Positions 60,639 to 64,000 of a stretch of 64,000 bases of DNA are shown here, in pieces. The translations under genes were made by a program, and so were the position numbers. Origin of the DNA: Cellulomonas persica (GTDB taxonomy: Bacteria; Actinomycetota; Actinomycetes; Actinomycetales; Cellulomonadaceae); NCBI RefSeq assembly GCF_007989825.1, contig NZ_BJUA01000005.1, positions 186,001-250,000 on the forward strand, read 5' to 3'. Each line of letters opens with the position of its first letter. The first letter of the stretch is position 1. The notes beneath the pieces were generated by a model. The model did no database searches, was not told the origin of the DNA, and saw nothing but the letters and a program-made list of their open reading frames with translations.

Positions 60639-60830
60639 TCACCGACTGATGCTCTGCACCCAGTGGAGGGTCGCAGAAGGGCATTGGCCGGAGTGGTGGC
60701 TGCGGGCGGTCTTGTCTGACCGCATCGCGAGCCCGCGCCACCGCTTGAGCTTGTTGAAGCAGCGCTCGACGACATCGCGGCTCCGGTACCGCTGCCGCCG
60801 TTCGTCGCCGAAGTCGATCGGCCGCCCGGG
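60639..60830 (-). pseudogene. IS5-family (IS427-like) transposase C-terminal remnant
   Basis: Minus-strand translation gives RYRSRDVVERCFNKLKRWRG followed by LAMRSDKTARS and ATLHWV. This is the conserved end of IS5/IS427 transposases, including the DDE-domain final Glu in VVERCFNKLK. The Glu and flanks are intact. The upstream part is missing or scrambled, and no inverted repeats or target duplication were identified. Confidence 0.75.
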
Positions 60831-60859
60831 ACGTTTCCGGCGGCTTCGGCGGGCGGCGT

Positions 60860-60875
60860 CGTTCCACGTGAAACA
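60860..60875. promoter_or_regulatory. parS site 6 (one mismatch)
   Basis: The core GTTCCACGTGAAAC (60861-60874) has T to C at position 4, the mirror image of the change in site 2. It sits just beyond the transposase remnant. Confidence 0.85.
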
Positions 60876-61368
60876 TGGCGGCCTGAGGCCTGAGACGCAC
60901 GGCCTTGGCGGCCGTGTCTGGATCGTCACGGCACGCCCCCGGCCGATGGCACCAGTGGCGCTTGATCCAGCGCGGCGTGCTGGGGCGTGCAGGTGCTGGC
61001 GAGGCACCGGACACTTCGAGGCGTACCCGTCGGGGACCGGGATTCGCGCGGAGGGAGCTCGCGTCGGAGCGCGCCGGATGCGCAGCGGCTTCCGACCTGG
61101 CTGCTGGACGCCGCCCGTGACAGGTGGATCGACAACGCGGTGGGAAGCCGGTGACCGAGGGCGTACAGTCGGCGTGGGGCGTGGCGGCGTGGCTCGCCGC
61201 GAGGCTGGCGGAGGAGAGCTGCTCGTCCTGGGAGTCTCATCGCGCTCGACGCAGGCGCGGGCACTCCACCCGACGTGCCCTCCAAGCCCGGCGGAGCGCT
61301 GCGGTCCCTCGGGACGTCGCAGGGGACGCGACAAAGACCGAGTCTCAACCGCCGGCCGCCGGGGTCTG

Positions 61369-61384
61369 TGTTCCACGTGAAACA
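61369..61384. promoter_or_regulatory. parS site 7 (one mismatch)
   Basis: TGTTCCACGTGAAACA has the full 16-mer outer bases with T to C at core position 4. Confidence 0.85.
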
Positions 61385-61582
61385 CCGCTCCACACACCGA
61401 CGCCCGTGTGCAACGCCGGGGAATCCGACTATGGCTCGGTCTGGGCCGCGACGCCGTGAGTGGCGCCAGCGTCTCGAGCGCACGGGCGGCGCGGCGTGCC
61501 GACAGCGGCTCCGCGCACGCCACGGAGCACGACGCCACGGTCGGGTGCTGCTGCGGGTCGGTGAGCCGTGGCAGGTCGACCG

Positions 61583-61598
61583 TGTCTCATGTGGAACC
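61583..61598. promoter_or_regulatory. parS-like site 8 (three mismatches)
   Basis: The core GTCTCATGTGGAAC (61584-61597) differs at positions 3, 7 and 11 and has lost the central CACGTG. It is probably a degraded copy and a weak ParB site at most. Confidence 0.45.
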
Positions 61599-61923
61599 GC
61601 CTGCCCGACGCTCACGAGAACCAGAGGCGCGGAGCGATCTCAGCACCGCTGGTGTGCCCAAGTAGAGGGGGAGGGCTCGGATGTGGATCGGAGTCGGACG
61701 GGAGCGCAGACGCCCCGAGCATGTGGGCTCGGCTAGGCGTGGCTACCTCTGCATCGCGGCACCCGGTGAAGCGGGTCTTTTCGAGGAGCGCGAGTGACGA
61801 CGCACCGGTCGGTCCGCCCGAGGCGTCCGGTCATGCCAGACGTGGACAGAGACCGCCATCCGCCTGGCGGGGGAGCCGGTCGTGCGGGCCGCCTGCGACG
61901 TCATTCGAGAGACGCCGAGCTCG

Positions 61924-61939
61924 TCTTTCACGTGGAACG
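61924..61939. promoter_or_regulatory. parS-like site 9 (two mismatches)
   Basis: The core CTTTCACGTGGAAC (61925-61938) keeps TTTCACGTG and changes positions 1 and 11. Confidence 0.65.
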
Positions 61940-62129
61940 GGCGCGTCGAGACCCGTGCCTCCAACAGTGCACCCGACGGAAGTGACTCCGGCCGTTCAAC
62001 CTCTGCCGCTGTCCGCTATCCGTGCGGGGGCCGGCCAGCGCTAACCACGAGCACGACCCGCTGTGCCCTCTGGTGCACCGCGGGAGCACACGAAAGGAAG
62101 CGGCGTGCCGGGGGATGAGGCAGCTGTGG

Positions 62130-62250
62130 GCAGGGCTCTCAGGACGGGGAGCGCCCGAGAGCAGGGCCCTGAGGACCGGGAGCGCCCGAGGACCGTGAGG
62201 ACGGGGAGTACCCGAGGGCAGGGCTGCGGGTCAGGGAACACCCTCCCGAC
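62130..62250. repeat. 31-bp imperfect tandem repeat
   Basis: Units of 31 bp start at 62130 and 62161, sharing GGGAGCGCCCGAG. Shorter degraded copies follow from about 62192 and 62218. No gene contains them convincingly. They sit between parS-like sites 9 and 10. Confidence 0.6.
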
Positions 62251-63228
62251 ACCGGAGTCAGGCAGCGGAGGGTGCGAGCGGATCCAACGGCCGGACAAGT
62301 TGTGGGGCGCGTTGTGGGGCGCGGAAACCGAAAGTGGAGCGGCGGAGGGGGCACGAGAGGGTGCACGGTTGCAGACCCAGACAGAGGTGGCGCAGTCTCG
62401 CCGGGCGGGTCCGCAGCCGCAGACAGCGGCTGGTTGCGGCGGTGGGTCACGGCCGGTCGTGAAGGGCTGTCGGCGCGCCAGCGTTGGCCGGGAAGCCGTG
62501 GCCGTGGTGGTCGCGGGAGTGGGTGGCAGGGCGACGCCGACATGTGAGCCCGGGGCCTCGCGGCGGCGTGAGTGGGTGGCGTGCTGACGGGGCTGCGAAC
62601 ACGGGAGCCATAGCCTGGATGGAGATCGTCCGAGGCCGGGCGCTCGTAGGCCGGGGCGCTGAGGCGTCCTGAAATCAGGTCAGCCCAGGGTGTGGGGTCC
62701 GCGGAGGGTCGTGGCGGAGTTGGGGCGGACCGCGGTGCTGGGGCGTCGGCTTGGGGAGAGGTCGCGGCACCGGGGGCGGCTAATTGCGGTGTGCGGGCGC
62801 GGGCTCGCGGAGTCGTGGCCGGGCGGGTGAGGAGGTGGTCGGCATCCGGGCGGGGTTGCGAACCAGCGACCGAGGGCGGCGCTGATCATGGTCGGCGCGC
62901 AGCGGACAGCATCGTCGGCGCGGTCCAGCATGCGGGCGGAAAGTACCGGGGGCGCGGCCGTGCCGTGCGTCGGGAGAAAGGCCGAGCCGCGCACGCTGTG
63001 CGGTGAGTCGACGACCGCGCACGCACCTGTGCATGGCTGGTCAGGGCGTAGCCGGACGGGTCGGAGGTGGTCGGGCGCGATGCGCAGACGGGGGCCGCCG
63101 TGCGCCGACGGCACGGGGATGAAACTCGGGGTCGACGAGCTGTGGGTGAAGCGCCGGGAGCGGGTGATGAGCCGGTACGGTGGGACGTCCGCGCAGCCAG
63201 GAGGCCGCAGCAGGCGATCGGTAGCGGA

Positions 63229-63244
63229 GGTTGCACGTGGAACG
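63229..63244. promoter_or_regulatory. parS-like site 10, upstream of rsmG
   Basis: The core GTTGCACGTGGAAC (63230-63243) has changes at positions 4 and 11 and keeps CACGTG. It ends 13 bases before the rsmG start, touching its ribosome binding site, so ParB binding could affect rsmG-parA expression. Confidence 0.65.
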
Positions 63245-63256
63245 GAGAGTGGCGTC

Positions 63257-63928
63257 GTGAGCGAGAACGGCGACCTCACCGACGTTCACGACCCGCTCGA
63301 CGGCGACGCGCGGCTCCCCGAGTTCTTCGGAGCAGCGTGGCCCCAGGTCGAGGGTTTCCACCGGATGCTCGTCGATCAGGGCGTCCTGCGTGGCCTGATC
63401 GGGCCGCGCGAGGTCGCGCGCCTGTGGGAGCGGCACCTGCTCAACTCCGCGGCGGCCGTGCCCTTCCTGCCCACGAGCGGGCTGATCGTCGACCTCGGGA
63501 GCGGCGCCGGACTTCCGGGCGTCGTCGTCGCCGCGATGGTGCCTGACGCGCAGGTCGTGCTGCTCGAGCCGATGGAGCGACGCACCGACTGGCTCTCCGA
63601 GGTCGTCGACGAGCTCGGCTTGCCGAACGCGCAGGTCAGGCGCGCGCGAGCGCAGGAGGCGCTCGACCTCCAGGCGGACGTGGTCACCACCCGAGCGGTC
63701 GCGGCGCTCGACAAGCTCTACGCGTGGGCGATGCCGCTGATCCGTCCGGGAGGCACGCTCGTAGCGCTCAAGGGCGCTCGGGCGCAGGAGGAGATCGACA
63801 AGGGGCGCAGCGCCGCACGCCGCGCTCACGTGGGAGCGGTCGAGGTGCGCGAGGTGTCGACGCTTGAGGGTGTCGAGCCGACGCGCGTCGTGATCGCCGT
63901 GCACGAGGGGGGCAAGCGTGTTCGGTAG
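63257..63928 (+). CDS. rsmG: RsmG 16S rRNA (guanine-N7) methyltransferase
   Basis: This 223-residue enzyme methylates G527 of 16S rRNA using S-adenosylmethionine. The SAM motif is LIVDLGSGAGLPGVVVA. Family texts include GPREVARLWERHLLNSAA and VTTRAVAALDKLYAWAMPLI. I chose GTG 63257 because GGAGAG lies 7 bases upstream; the open frame extends far upstream into non-coding island DNA. The stop overlaps the next gene start. Confidence 0.95.
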   Translation: MSENGDLTDVHDPLDGDARLPEFFGAAWPQVEGFHRMLVDQGVLRGLIGPREVARLWERHLLNSAAAVPFLPTSGLIVDLGSGAGLPGVVVAAMVPDAQVVLLEPMERRTDWLSEVVDELGLPNAQVRRARAQEALDLQADVVTTRAVAALDKLYAWAMPLIRPGGTLVALKGARAQEEIDKGRSAARRAHVGAVEVREVSTLEGVEPTRVVIAVHEGGKRVR

Positions 63929-64000
63929 GCGCAAGCAAGGTCGTGCACCGCAGCCCGTGCCGGCGACCGCGGCGTGGCCGCTGCCCGCTGAGACCTCGGC
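63918..64000 (+). CDS. start of a gene at the parA position (partial)
   Basis: A GTG at 63918 overlaps the end of rsmG and opens a frame to the window edge (VFGRRKQGRAPQPVPATAAW...). Gene order (jag, rsmG, then parA-parB) makes this the N-terminal extension of ParA likely. No ParA motif is reached, so identity rests on context alone. Confidence 0.5.
   Translation, partial: MFGRRKQGRAPQPVPATAAWPLPAETS

Larger units (their letters stand above)
57947..63256. other. 5.3-kb gene-poor parS island between jag and rsmG
   Basis: The region carries ten parS-like 14-mers between 58162 and 63243. It also has several degenerate tandem repeats, an IS5-type transposase remnant (60639-60830) and one plausible ORF (60186-60593, minus). 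Other open frames here are Arg/Ser/Pro-rich, lack hydrophobic patterning, overlap on several frames, and have no ribosome binding sites, so I do not call them genes. Third-position GC periodicity, strong elsewhere in the window, is not evident. The parS density and the origin-proximal position next to rsmG and the probable parA suggest a centromere. Confidence 0.75.

Noticed and set aside
62680-63279. 199-codon open frame on the minus strand before rsmG
   Set aside because: Composition is Pro/Arg/Ser-rich and low in hydrophobic residues; it overlaps the rsmG start and parS site 10, so it looks non-coding.

Overview
The window looks like the replication-origin region of a very GC-rich actinobacterium, most likely Cellulomonas or a close relative. 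The evidence is strong G/C bias at third codon positions, the core gene order rpmH-dnaA-dnaN-gnd-recF-gyrB-gyrA, the fhaA-fhaB-pstP-rodA-pbpA-pknA-pknB cell-envelope operon, and a GH9 cellulase with the domain order of Cellulomonas CenB (GH9, CBM3c, three FnIII, CBM2). No database search was possible, so the genus is an inference.

Layout. 1-5.9 kb: metabolic and transport genes (partial M20 peptidase, SLC13-type permease, CDF-like protein, HAD phosphatase, M20D amidohydrolase). 6-11.7 kb: an accessory locus holding a YcaO cyclodehydratase with a PxPxP-type C-terminus, a ThiF-like leader-binding partner whose frame is broken as read, an AfsA-like butyrolactone-type signal synthase and an ArpA-like TetR receptor. 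Three matching palindromes that fit the ArpA half-site pattern tie these genes together. 11.8-14.9 kb: a GGDEF-EAL protein and an unknown protein. 15.1-24.7 kb: the FHA/PP2C/RodA/PBP/Ser-Thr kinase operon, ended by a nested hairpin. 24.7-30.5 kb: pabA/trpG, sortase E, DUF881 protein, crgA, rhomboid protease, cyclophilin and a helical membrane protein. 30.7-42 kb: the cellulase, a GNAT protein, a PadR regulator with its membrane partner, an ABC exporter, small exported proteins, a BenE transporter and a decayed lipoprotein gene. 42.2-55.5 kb: tRNA-Ala, DLW-39, tRNA-Ile, DUF3566, gyrA, gyrB, DUF721, recF, gnd, dnaN, oriC and dnaA on the minus strand, then rpmH. 55.5-57.9 kb: rnpA, yidD, yidC and jag on the plus strand.

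The most unusual stretch is 57.9-63.26 kb, between jag and rsmG, genes that are normally adjacent. It is about 5.3 kb and almost free of convincing genes. It holds ten parS-like sites (two with an exact GTTTCACGTGAAAC core, three with one mismatch, the rest weaker), three of them at exact 30-bp spacing, together with degenerate tandem repeats, an IS5-type transposase remnant and one plausible orphan ORF. rsmG and the probable start of parA follow at the right edge. I read the region as an origin-proximal centromere (ParB loading zone).

The two strongest candidates for new biology are this parS island and the signal-controlled azoline-peptide (TOMM) locus at 6-11.7 kb.
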